A stretch of DNA of 64,000 nt, from the NCBI RefSeq assembly GCF_001984125.1, contig NZ_MTQL01000007.1:930001-994000 (forward strand). Reading direction: 5' to 3'. The notes beneath the pieces are model-generated. The model was not told where the DNA came from and did not search any database. It saw only the letters and a list, made by a program, of their open reading frames with translations. The position numbers and the translations under genes are program-made. This document shows, piece by piece, positions 7,026 to 15,194 of this stretch (positions within the stretch are counted from its first letter, which is position 1; each line of letters opens with the position of its first letter). This stretch comes from Leifsonia sp. ALI-44-B (GTDB taxonomy: Bacteria > Actinomycetota > Actinomycetes > Actinomycetales > Microbacteriaceae).

Positions 7026-8710
7026 GAATGGTCGTTCGGCAAAGAGAAGCGGATATGCCTGTTGGGCGTCGTGAGCCGGTGCACCGAACGACCATCGACT
7101 TCGCGTCGTTCAAGGATGGTTGCGTGTTCGATCCACATGAGAGCAGTTCCGAAATGGATCGTCTGGTGACCGACGGTGACATCGAGAGGGACTTCGATTG
7201 CCAGTTGGCCGGGAATCGTGTCGACCTCGGCTGGGAGCTCGACCTCTAGGGCGTGGCCCTCGGGGTAAGCAGCTATGGCCTCCTTCCCCTCGAGAACTGT
7301 GGCGGCGCGCTGCCACAGCGCGACCTGAGCGAAGGTGGTCTCGGTTAGGTCTGGGACTCGGACGATGGTGCCAGTGTGCAATTGCAGTCGTGCAAGCGCG
7401 TCAACGGGAACCGCGACGCCGTCGAGGACCTTGCGTATTTCAGCAGGGAAGTCGATGTTCCAGTTCGGGTCGATGCTCGCGCTCAGGGGAGGGGCACCGT
7501 TTCGCCGCACGTGGACCGTGTTCGGGGGTGATGCTGAGGCGATGAAGGCGAGAGCATCGCGTACATCCTGCGCGGGCTCGTTCGAGTAGTCCCCAAAGCG
7601 GAACTGTCGTTTCCCACCCTCCGACGCTGTGTAGCGGTCTTCGATCGTGAACACGTTGTTCTTCTGCTCTAAGACCACGCGGAGGCCTTTCGTGCCTTCG
7701 CTTCGCTCGACACGGGTCACCTCGGTCTCAGCGATAGTTAAGCCTTCGGCGGAGCGAGTTGCGAGGACGAGGTCTGGGTCAGTTCCCACCTCTTCTCCAA
7801 CCGGAAATACTTGCATAGCTGCGTTCGTCAAGGAGCCGCCGAGTCCGCCGGGCGCGTCAATACTGCCTGCGAAGGCCCCAGCCGGTGCCGCAAATGGTGT
7901 GCCGTAGTCGAAGAAGTCTTGAAGAGCCGCGGCCAGATCGGAGCCGCCTTCAGCGCTCACGGTTCCTGATATGACGATAGGACGTTCAGTGGCCGAAGCT
8001 GCGCACCGAGCGATGACGTCGACGGCCTGCCACTTCTTACCGGGCCCGTCGGATTGGATCCATGTCATCATCAACATCGGCCGTTCGATGAGGCTGGGCA
8101 GCTCTCCTTCTCCTAGCCTGAGTTCGTACCGGTAATGGGGATCGCCGTCGAGGACCGTGAGTGCTGTCGCCAACCGAGACGAAACGCTGGGGACATCCAA
8201 CTCCTGTCCCGCGTCAGCGGGAGCGAGTAAGGCAACGACTGATTGGTAGGCCTGCTCGATGCGACTCCTGCCGCCATCCAGGTAATAGTCGACGACTTCC
8301 GGGTACTTTGCGGCGAGCGCCTCGATGTATGTCAGGCCGTGCCAAACGACAGTGCACCCGCCGTCGTCAAGGCGTTGTAGCCAAGCGTCAGCTTCAGGCG
8401 TCGGATCCCAGGGCGTGACAAGATGCCATTCCCGAACGTTGAGTGTCGCCCATCGGGGGTCGTTTTGCAGCCTAGTCAATGACTCCTCAACGTTGTTCTG
8501 TTGAGACGTCGAGAGCGACTCCGTGTAGCGCTTGACCTGGTAGACGACATCTCCGCCATCTGCAGCCGCGCCCCTATCGAGGATGTCGACTCCGCCATCG
8601 CCTCTTGAGGGAGTGATGCGCACAGAGTTTGGGCGCTCCAGGTTGACGAGCATCGCGACGACCGCTTCGATGTCGTTGCCCTCATATCGTTCCCACGCGA
8701 CGCGTGTCAT
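7007..8710 (-). CDS. Mrr-like PD-(D/E)XK endonuclease-domain protein B (paralogue of A)
   Basis: A 567-residue protein starting at the ATG at 8710. The N-terminal domain has Glu15 in NDIEAVVAMLVN, RGDGGVDIL with Asp38/Asp42, and YQVKRY with Gln58 and Lys60. It shares HLVTPWDPT and ALAAKYPE with protein A at equivalent positions. Mid-region segments also correspond (YRYELR with YRIEHG; FFDYGTPF with WSEWGVPF), so the whole proteins are homologous although clearly diverged. The genes face each other tail to tail. The nuclease fold is inferred from the D...QxK pattern; the C-terminal 430 residues match no domain I know. Base composition is less GC-rich than in the flanking metabolic genes. Confidence 0.8.
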   Translation of the reverse strand: MTRVAWERYEGNDIEAVVAMLVNLERPNSVRITPSRGDGGVDILDRGAAADGGDVVYQVKRYTESLSTSQQNNVEESLTRLQNDPRWATLNVREWHLVTPWDPTPEADAWLQRLDDGGCTVVWHGLTYIEALAAKYPEVVDYYLDGGRSRIEQAYQSVVALLAPADAGQELDVPSVSSRLATALTVLDGDPHYRYELRLGEGELPSLIERPMLMMTWIQSDGPGKKWQAVDVIARCAASATERPIVISGTVSAEGGSDLAAALQDFFDYGTPFAAPAGAFAGSIDAPGGLGGSLTNAAMQVFPVGEEVGTDPDLVLATRSAEGLTIAETEVTRVERSEGTKGLRVVLEQKNNVFTIEDRYTASEGGKRQFRFGDYSNEPAQDVRDALAFIASASPPNTVHVRRNGAPPLSASIDPNWNIDFPAEIRKVLDGVAVPVDALARLQLHTGTIVRVPDLTETTFAQVALWQRAATVLEGKEAIAAYPEGHALEVELPAEVDTIPGQLAIEVPLDVTVGHQTIHFGTALMWIEHATILERREVDGRSVHRLTTPNRHIRFSLPNDHSDDSAG

Positions 8711-9636
8711 CGGAGCCCGTTCCCATCGTGCAACGATGGCCGCGCGTGTCGGGCCATACGTTCAGGACAATGTCTAGTCAAGATTGGATTCAACACGAGA
8801 AAGTGTATGGGGTGTTGCAGCGACCGCGTAGTTGCTGACTCACCTTCTGCGGGATTAAGACTTGATGAGACATGCGCTAGCGCGACGGACGTCAACATCC
8901 CGATAGGAGAACGCGATAATCGCAACTCAACCGGCAGGTGACTGCTCTTCCGCACCTTGCCGCCCGTTGCGCTCGTCCGAGCTTCCGGTGCCTGCGACCG
9001 CGCAACGGCCGAGCCGCGTCCTTGGCGCACCTCCATGGGGGATCCTTGTCGAGGCTCGGACTAGATCTCGACCGGACACGGCGACGTGCCCCGCGAGGAC
9101 TCCTTTCGAGCCCTCGATGCCGTCGTATACGCCGGTCCAAATTCCGACGCATGGAAGGGGACGGCATAGACCTCTCCCACGGCGCCCCGGCGCGGTGCAA
9201 CCTGTCAAGCCACTGCTCCGGCCTAAGCTGACCGCCTCGTCGGACGCCGCCTTCTCCCATCAGCGAACCCGTCAATCCGCCCCGGCCTCTGTGACAGAGC
9301 TAGCGCTGCCGCATCCGGATCGCGATCATGAAGGACGGCACCCTGATCACTCTCTTCGAGACGGACGAGACCCTGATCTCAGCTCGGAACTTAACCCTGG
9401 ATGGGGCGCCTCTGACCATAGTGGGACGCCTGAGATGGATCGACATCGATACATGGGGACGCAGGGAGCAATCCACAAGCAAACGCCATGGATGTATTGA
9501 CAAGACAGATCTACTCGGCTTGGTCGTTCGGCGAACAATCGCGTATTGAGCCGTCGAGTGGCATGTTCAACCCCGCGTATGAGTATCTTGTCGGTCTTTC
9601 GAACGCCCCCAGGCGCTCTCTTCGAATGTTCTAATG
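8711..9636. other. about 0.9 kb without a supportable gene
   Basis: Open frames here lack ribosome-binding sites, have compositionally odd translations and overlap one another. One short frame (about 9088-9172, plus strand) reads VVYAGPNSDAWKG, faintly like the tail of a WXG100-type protein, but it is only about 35 codons between stops. A 73-codon frame at 9328-9549 has no ribosome-binding site. The stretch is best seen as decayed or non-coding DNA at the right border of the accessory block. Confidence 0.5.
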
Positions 9637-9666
9637 TTGACACCCGCCGGGAGTTCTGCGTACTCT
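9637..9666 (+). promoter_or_regulatory. promoter of the galactoside operon
   Basis: TTGACA (9637-9642), an 18-bp spacer and TACTCT (9661-9666) make a good sigma-A-type promoter, about 90 bp before the beta-galactosidase start. The -10 element overlaps the first operator-like repeat. Confidence 0.6.
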
Positions 9667-9680
9667 GTGTACGTTCACAG
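9665..9680. promoter_or_regulatory. operator-like inverted repeat 1 of the galactoside operon
   Basis: CTGTGTACGTTCACAG has CTGTG/CACAG arms around an ACGT centre and overlaps the -10 element. It recurs almost exactly 46 bp downstream. This layout fits repression by a LacI- or ROK-type sugar regulator, none of which is encoded nearby. Confidence 0.6.
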
Positions 9681-9710
9681 ACTCTCAATGAGGAGTTGTC
9701 ACTCCGCAAT

Positions 9711-9726
9711 CTGTGCACGTTCACAG
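9711..9726. promoter_or_regulatory. operator-like inverted repeat 2 of the galactoside operon
   Basis: CTGTGCACGTTCACAG is identical to repeat 1 at 15 of 16 positions and lies between the promoter and the GH42 ribosome-binding site. The pair could allow cooperative binding or looping. Confidence 0.6.
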
Positions 9727-9757
9727 GACGCCGACGCGAGTCGGGGCGGAAGGATTC

Positions 9758-11842
9758 ATGAGCACGCAGCATCCAGCATCTGGCGCACGGCCGGTGTTCT
9801 CGCACGACGGCATTGCGTTCGGCTGCGACTACAACCCCGAGCAGTGGGACCGGTCGGTCTGGCGCGAAGACGTCGACCTGATGCGCGAAGCGGGAGTGGA
9901 CCTCGTGGCCCTCAACATCTTCGGCTGGTCGCACATCGAACCGCGCCCGGGGGAGTATGACTTCGACGGGCTCGACGAGATTCTCGACCTGTTGCACGCC
10001 GCCGGCATCCGCGTGAACCTGGGCACGGGCACCGCCTCGGCCCCGCCGTGGTTGACCGCCCGGCACCCCGAGATCCTGCCGCAGGTCGAAGACGGCACCA
10101 CACGCTTTCCCGGTGGACGCCAGGCGTGGTGCCCGTCATCCGCCGTCTTCCGCCGCTACGCGCTCGAGCTCGTCGAGAAGGTCGCCGAGCGCTATGGCCA
10201 GCACCCCGCCGTCGAGCTGTGGCACGTGTCGAACGAGCTCGGCTGCCACAACGCCCTCTGCTACGACGACGAAAGCGCCGAGGCGTTCCGCGTCTGGCTG
10301 CGCGCGCGCTACACGACCATCGAGCGCCTCAACACCGCGTGGGGCACCTCGTTCTGGAGCCAGCAGTACAGCGACTTCGCCGAGATCCTTCCCCCGCGCC
10401 TGACGCTGGCGAGCCGCAACCCGAGCCAGGTCATCGACTTCCACCGCTTCTCGTCTGACGAACTGCTCGGTTATTACCGAGCCGAGCTCGAGGTGCTGCG
10501 CCGCCACAGCAGCGTGCCCGTCACGACCAACTTCATGGTCACCGCCCACATCCGCAACCTCGACTACTGGCAGTGGGCCCCCGAGATGGATGTCATCGCC
10601 AACGACCATTACCTCGATAACCGTCTCGCCGACCCCACCGCCGAGCTGTCGTTCGCCGCCGACCTGACGCGCGGCCTCGCACAGGGCGGCCCCTGGGTGC
10701 TCATGGAGCAGTCGACCGGCGCCGTCAACTGGCAGCCGCACAACCTGGCCAAGGCCCCCGGCGAGATGACCCGCAACTCGCTCACCCACGTGGCGAAGGG
10801 CGCCGACGCGGTGTGCTTCTTCCAGTGGCGCGCGTCGCTGCAGGGCTCCGAGAAGTTCCACTCGGCGCTGCTGCCCCACGCCGGCACCGACAGCGACCTG
10901 TGGCGCGAAGTGGTCGACCTCGGCCACACCCTCGACCGCCTCGACGAGATCACCGGCACACGCGTGCAGGCCGACGTGGCCATGCTGTTCAGCTGGGAGA
11001 ACTGGTGGGCCGCCGACGGCGAAAGCCGCCCGAGTCACGGCGTCGACTACCTCTCGCAGGTGCACGCCGCCCACGCCTCGCTGCGCCGCCTCGGCCACAC
11101 CGTCGACCTGGTGCGCCCCGGCGCCGACCTGTCGGCCTACAAGCTCGTCATCGTGCCGTCGCTCTACCTGGTTCGGGATGCCGAAGCCGAGGTCGTCTCG
11201 AACTACGTCGCCGCGGGCGGCCACGTCGTCATCACGTTCTTCAGCGGAATCGTCGACGAAGAAGACCGCGTGCGCGCCGGCGGCTACCCGGGTGCGTTCC
11301 GTGAGCTGCTCGGCATCAACGTCGAAGAGTTCGCACCGGTTCTGCCGGGGCAGCGGCTGACGCTCGCCTCGGGGATGACCGCGACCGCCTGGTCCGAGCG
11401 CGTGCGAGCCCGCGGCGCCGAGGTTCTCGACACGTTCGCCGACGGGCCGTCCGCCGGGAGACCCGCCATCACGCGCAACGTCGTCGCCAGCAACAGCAGC
11501 ACCCGCGGCGTCGCCCGCTACCTCGCCACGAGCCTCGACCCCGACGCGCTCGACGCCGTGCTGCGCGACGCCGCGGCCGAGGCATCCGCCCACCCCCAGG
11601 GGGACGAGCGCGAACCCGGGCTCGAGGTCATCCGCCGCGCCACCGCCGGCCACGCCATCGCAGGCGACACAGCCGCCGCCAGCGACACCCCCCGCAGTTA
11701 CCTCTTCCTCATCAACCACTCGGCGCACGACGTCGAGACGCCGGCCCGGGGCCTCGACCTCGTCACCGGCGACACCGTCGACAACATCGCACGCGTGCCA
11801 GCCGGCGCCGTGCGCGTGATCAGAGAGGACCCCGCGCGATGA
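9758..11842 (+). CDS. beta-galactosidase, glycoside hydrolase family 42
   Basis: Hydrolyses terminal beta-D-galactosides in the cytoplasm; there is no signal peptide. The start is the ATG at 9758 because GGAAGGA (9748-9754) precedes it. The 694 residues open with a (beta/alpha)8 barrel (FGCDYNPEQW, NIFGWSHIEPRPGEYDF). The acid/base is Glu160 in HVSNELGCHN, and the nucleophile is Glu317 in LMEQSTGAVNWQP. The Cys residues around CDYN and GCHNALCYD recall the zinc site of some GH42 enzymes. A trimerisation-like domain and a C-terminal beta domain follow. First gene of an operon; its stop overlaps the next start (ATGA). Confidence 0.95.
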   Translation: MSTQHPASGARPVFSHDGIAFGCDYNPEQWDRSVWREDVDLMREAGVDLVALNIFGWSHIEPRPGEYDFDGLDEILDLLHAAGIRVNLGTGTASAPPWLTARHPEILPQVEDGTTRFPGGRQAWCPSSAVFRRYALELVEKVAERYGQHPAVELWHVSNELGCHNALCYDDESAEAFRVWLRARYTTIERLNTAWGTSFWSQQYSDFAEILPPRLTLASRNPSQVIDFHRFSSDELLGYYRAELEVLRRHSSVPVTTNFMVTAHIRNLDYWQWAPEMDVIANDHYLDNRLADPTAELSFAADLTRGLAQGGPWVLMEQSTGAVNWQPHNLAKAPGEMTRNSLTHVAKGADAVCFFQWRASLQGSEKFHSALLPHAGTDSDLWREVVDLGHTLDRLDEITGTRVQADVAMLFSWENWWAADGESRPSHGVDYLSQVHAAHASLRRLGHTVDLVRPGADLSAYKLVIVPSLYLVRDAEAEVVSNYVAAGGHVVITFFSGIVDEEDRVRAGGYPGAFRELLGINVEEFAPVLPGQRLTLASGMTATAWSERVRARGAEVLDTFADGPSAGRPAITRNVVASNSSTRGVARYLATSLDPDALDAVLRDAAAEASAHPQGDEREPGLEVIRRATAGHAIAGDTAAASDTPRSYLFLINHSAHDVETPARGLDLVTGDTVDNIARVPAGAVRVIREDPAR

Positions 11843-12768
11843 GCGTCAGTGTCGAAACGGCGGCGGTGAGCGCTCCCCGGCGCCGCGTGCGCCCGCCCAA
11901 ACTGGTCGTGCAACACAAGAAGGCGATCGCGATCTTCATCGCCCCCTTCGCCGTGCTGTTCGCCATGTTCTACCTCGTACCCATCGGCTACGCCGTCTAC
12001 CAGTCGCTCCTCGTCATCCAGCGCGACGGCACCTTCGGCCAGGCACGCGAGGTGTTCGGCGGGTTCGCGCAATACGTGCAGGTGTTCCAGAACGGCCCCT
12101 TCTGGCAGTCCGTCGGCCGCGTGCTGCTGTTCGGCGCCGTGCAGGTGCCCGTCATGCTGGGCCTCGCCCTGCTGTTCGCGCTGCTGCTCGACTCGCCCAT
12201 CCTGCGCGGCAAACGCTTCTTCCGCCTCGCGTTCTTCGTGCCCTACGCCGTGCCCGGCGTCATCGCGGCCATCATGTGGGGATTCCTCTACTCTCCCAAC
12301 CTGTCGCCCTTTACCGCAGTCACGCAGAACATCGACTTCCTGTCGGCCGACCTCGTGCTGTGGGCCATCGCCAACGTCGTCACGTGGGTGTTCGTGGGCT
12401 ACAACATGCTCATCATCTACTCGTCGCTGCTCAGCATCCCGACCGAGATCTATGAGGCCGCCCGCCTCGACGGTGCCGGCCAGATGCGCATCGCCTGGTC
12501 GATCAAGATCCCGCTCGTGATGCCCGCCATCGTGCTCACCGCGATCTTCTCGATCATCGGAACGCTGCAGTTGCTCGCCGAACCGCAGGTGTTCCGCACC
12601 TTTAGCTCGGCCGTGTCGAGCACGTTCACCCCGAACCTCACGGTCTACACGACGTCGGCGATTCCCAACGTCAACCTCGCGGCCGCGTTCTCGGTCGTGC
12701 TGGCGCTGGCCACCTTCATCCTGTCGTTCGGTTTCCTCAAGTTCACGCAGCGAAAGGACGACAAATGA
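11839..12768 (+). CDS. sugar ABC transporter permease (MalF/LacF type)
   Basis: A 309-residue inner-membrane subunit with six predicted helices. It carries the EAA coupling loop IYEAARLDGAGQMRIAWSIK at about residues 204-223, which contacts the ATPase. The start overlaps the GH42 stop and the stop overlaps the next permease. With the second permease and the binding protein it makes a CUT1-type importer; the flanking glycosidases indicate alpha- and/or beta-galactosides as substrate. Substrate choice is inferred from context. Confidence 0.93.
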   Translation: MSVSVETAAVSAPRRRVRPPKLVVQHKKAIAIFIAPFAVLFAMFYLVPIGYAVYQSLLVIQRDGTFGQAREVFGGFAQYVQVFQNGPFWQSVGRVLLFGAVQVPVMLGLALLFALLLDSPILRGKRFFRLAFFVPYAVPGVIAAIMWGFLYSPNLSPFTAVTQNIDFLSADLVLWAIANVVTWVFVGYNMLIIYSSLLSIPTEIYEAARLDGAGQMRIAWSIKIPLVMPAIVLTAIFSIIGTLQLLAEPQVFRTFSSAVSSTFTPNLTVYTTSAIPNVNLAAAFSVVLALATFILSFGFLKFTQRKDDK

Positions 12769-13766
12769 GCGCCATCCTGTCTTCCCCGGCCAACGGTTCG
12801 CCCGACTCGAATCAGGCGTCGGATGTCGCGCCCACCTCACGCATCCGTCGCGGCGGTCGCGGCCAGGCGGGTGGCGGTCACGGTCACCAGGGCCCCGCCG
12901 GCTCCGACACGACCAGGGCCCGCGGCCCCCGCGAGAGCCCCCTGTCGCGCGCCGGAGCCCTGATCGTGATGCTCGTCTTCACGCTCTACTTCCTCATTCC
13001 GATCTGGTGGCTGTTCATCGCCTCGACCAAGTCGGCGCCGCAGTTCGGCAATACGCCCGCCCTGTGGTTCGCGGACTTCAACCTGTTCGAGAACATCGGC
13101 CAGCTCATCGCCTACCGCGACGGCGTCTACCTCAAATGGATGCTGAACTCCGTGCTCTACGCGGGCCTCGGCGCCCTGCTCGGAACGCTGTTCGCGGCCA
13201 TGTGCGGCTACGCGCTCGCCAAATACCGCTTCCCCGGCCGCGACGCCATCTTCAACGTCGTGCTCGGCGGAGTGCTCGTGCCCGCGACCGCTCTGGCGCT
13301 GCCGCTGTTCCTCATCTTCAGCCAGGTGGGGCTCACCAACACGTTCTGGTCGGTGTTCCTGCCGTCGCTCGTCAGCCCGTTCGGCGTGTACCTGACCCGC
13401 ATCTTCGCGGCGTCGAGCGTGCCCGACGAGTTGCTCGAGGCATCCCGACTGGATGGCGCCGGCGAGATCCGCACCTTCTTCACCATCTCGGTGCGGCTCA
13501 TGTTCCCGGCGCTGGTGACCGTGTTCCTGTTCCAGTTCGTGGCCATCTGGAACAACTTCTTCCTGCCGCTCATCATGCTGCGCGACGAGACGCTGTTCCC
13601 CGTGACGCTCGGGCTCTACGCCTGGAACTCTCAGGTGAACCAGATTCCCGAGTTGCGCCTCTATGTGCTGGTCGGCGCGTTCCTGTCGATCATCCCGCTC
13701 GTCATCACGTTCCTGCTGCTGCAGCGGTTCTGGCGCTCGGGTCTCGGCGCCGGGTCGGTCAAGTAG
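12765..13766 (+). CDS. sugar ABC transporter permease (MalG/LacG type)
   Basis: A 333-residue permease. An unusual Gly/Arg-rich N-terminal tail (about 65 residues, with RRGGRGQAGGGHGHQG) precedes the first of six helices. The EAA loop LLEASRLDGAGEIRTFF lies near residue 224. Partner of the preceding MalF-type permease, from which it starts by a 4-bp overlap. No ATP-binding subunit follows, so the importer probably uses a shared MsiK-type ATPase encoded elsewhere, as is common in actinobacteria. Confidence 0.93.
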   Translation: MSAILSSPANGSPDSNQASDVAPTSRIRRGGRGQAGGGHGHQGPAGSDTTRARGPRESPLSRAGALIVMLVFTLYFLIPIWWLFIASTKSAPQFGNTPALWFADFNLFENIGQLIAYRDGVYLKWMLNSVLYAGLGALLGTLFAAMCGYALAKYRFPGRDAIFNVVLGGVLVPATALALPLFLIFSQVGLTNTFWSVFLPSLVSPFGVYLTRIFAASSVPDELLEASRLDGAGEIRTFFTISVRLMFPALVTVFLFQFVAIWNNFFLPLIMLRDETLFPVTLGLYAWNSQVNQIPELRLYVLVGAFLSIIPLVITFLLLQRFWRSGLGAGSVK

Positions 13767-13864
13767 CGCCCCGCCCGCGGCATCCCCACTTCTTCACCCC
13801 CGCATGACCTTCACTTTCACCTTCACCCCAACAGATCCACGCACACCCACAGAAACGGAACAGC

Positions 13865-15187
13865 ATGAACCTCAAGAGAACAGCGGTCGCCGCAGCGGTG
13901 CTTTCGGCCGTCGTTTTGAGCGGCTGCTCGTCGACCACCGGCAGTGAGGGCAGCGACGCTGCAGCCTGCACGCCGGCCGACGGAAAAGTCGAGCTCAGCT
14001 TCACCTCCTGGATTCCCGGCATCGAAGACGCCGTGGATGTCTGGAACAAGGCGAACCCCGACATCCAGGTCGCCGTGCAGACGGGCCCCAACGGCAACAG
14101 CGGCACCTACCAGAACTTCTTCAACCAGCTGAAGGCCGGCAACGCGCCCGACCTCGGCCAGATCGAATACGACGCGCTGCCCAACTTCCGCGTGCAGAAC
14201 GGCCTCATGGACCTCGGCGCCTGCGAAGACGTCATGGCCTCGAAGGACAAGTTCGTCGACTGGACCTGGGGTCAGGTCTCGCTCGGCGAATCCGACTCGG
14301 TCTACGCGATCCCGCAGGACTCGGGCCCCATGGCCATGTTCTACCGCGCCGACCTGTTCGAGCAGAACGGCATCGCCATCCCCACCACGTGGGAGGAATA
14401 CAAGGAAGCCGCCAAGAAGGTGCGCGCCACCGGCAGCTACATCACCAACTTCTCGCAGGGCGACATCAACCAGTTCGCCGGTTTCGTGTGGCAGGCCGGC
14501 GGCAGCTGGTTCGAGAACGACGGCACCGACTGGACCGTCGACCTGACCGACGACGCCTCCAAGAAGGTGGCCGACTACTGGCAGGAACTCATCGACGAAG
14601 ACCTCGTCTCCACCGTTCCCGCCTGGACCACCGAATGGGACAACGCCTACAACACGGGCGCAGCCTGGAGCTGGAACTCCGCCGTCTGGGGCGCCAACTC
14701 CATCGCCTCGGGCGCACCCGACACCGCGGGCAAGTGGTCCGTCGCTCAGGCCCCGCAGTGGGAAGCCGGCGACAAGGCTGCCGGCAACTGGGGCGGCTCG
14801 TCGACCGCCGTCTTCACCGGCTCGGAGCACCCCTACGAGGCCGCGAAGTTCGCGCTCTGGCTCAACACCTCTGAAGAGGCCCTCACCATGCTGAACGAGT
14901 CGGCGAACATCTACCCCGCCACCAAGGACGGCCTCAACCTGCCGATCCTGAAAGAGGGCGTCGAGTTCTACGGCAACCAGCCGATCTACGATGTGTTTGC
15001 CGACGCCTCCGCCGAGGTCGCCAAGGACTTCGCCTGGGGCCCGACCATGACGCAGACCTACAACGACGTGTCGGATGGCTTCAAGTCCGCCGTCTCGGGC
15101 GACGGAACCCTGTTCGACGCACTCAAGAAGGGCCAGTCGGCGACCGTCGACGCGCTGAAGGCCCAGTCCATCCCCGTCAAGGAGTAG
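13865..15187 (+). CDS. extracellular solute-binding lipoprotein (sugar ABC importer)
   Basis: A 440-residue family-1 binding protein. The signal peptide ends in the lipobox VLSGCSS (Cys19), so it is membrane-anchored. The body has the two-lobed binding-protein pattern, with DVWNKANPDIQVAVQT early and KAGNAPDLGQIEYDALP, typical of oligosaccharide receptors. It sits 98 bp after the MalG-type permease and before the alpha-galactosidase. The ligand is likely a galacto-oligosaccharide or raffinose-type sugar, inferred from the enzymes. Confidence 0.93.
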   Translation: MNLKRTAVAAAVLSAVVLSGCSSTTGSEGSDAAACTPADGKVELSFTSWIPGIEDAVDVWNKANPDIQVAVQTGPNGNSGTYQNFFNQLKAGNAPDLGQIEYDALPNFRVQNGLMDLGACEDVMASKDKFVDWTWGQVSLGESDSVYAIPQDSGPMAMFYRADLFEQNGIAIPTTWEEYKEAAKKVRATGSYITNFSQGDINQFAGFVWQAGGSWFENDGTDWTVDLTDDASKKVADYWQELIDEDLVSTVPAWTTEWDNAYNTGAAWSWNSAVWGANSIASGAPDTAGKWSVAQAPQWEAGDKAAGNWGGSSTAVFTGSEHPYEAAKFALWLNTSEEALTMLNESANIYPATKDGLNLPILKEGVEFYGNQPIYDVFADASAEVAKDFAWGPTMTQTYNDVSDGFKSAVSGDGTLFDALKKGQSATVDALKAQSIPVKE

Positions 15188-15194
15188 TTGCACC

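Noticed and set aside
3400-8710. Integrative element with integrase and attachment sites
   Set aside because: No recombinase, transposase, tRNA or flanking direct repeats could be found around the block.
8967-9500. A 177-codon plus-strand frame and overlapping minus-strand frames in the gene-poor stretch
   Set aside because: No ribosome-binding site, Pro/Arg/His-rich translations typical of non-coding high-GC DNA, and mutual overlap without any recognisable domain.
9328-9549. A 73-codon plus-strand frame (MKDGTLITLFETDETLISAR...) that reads somewhat like protein
   Set aside because: No Shine-Dalgarno sequence, isolated in the decayed region and without a recognisable family; too weak to list as a gene.
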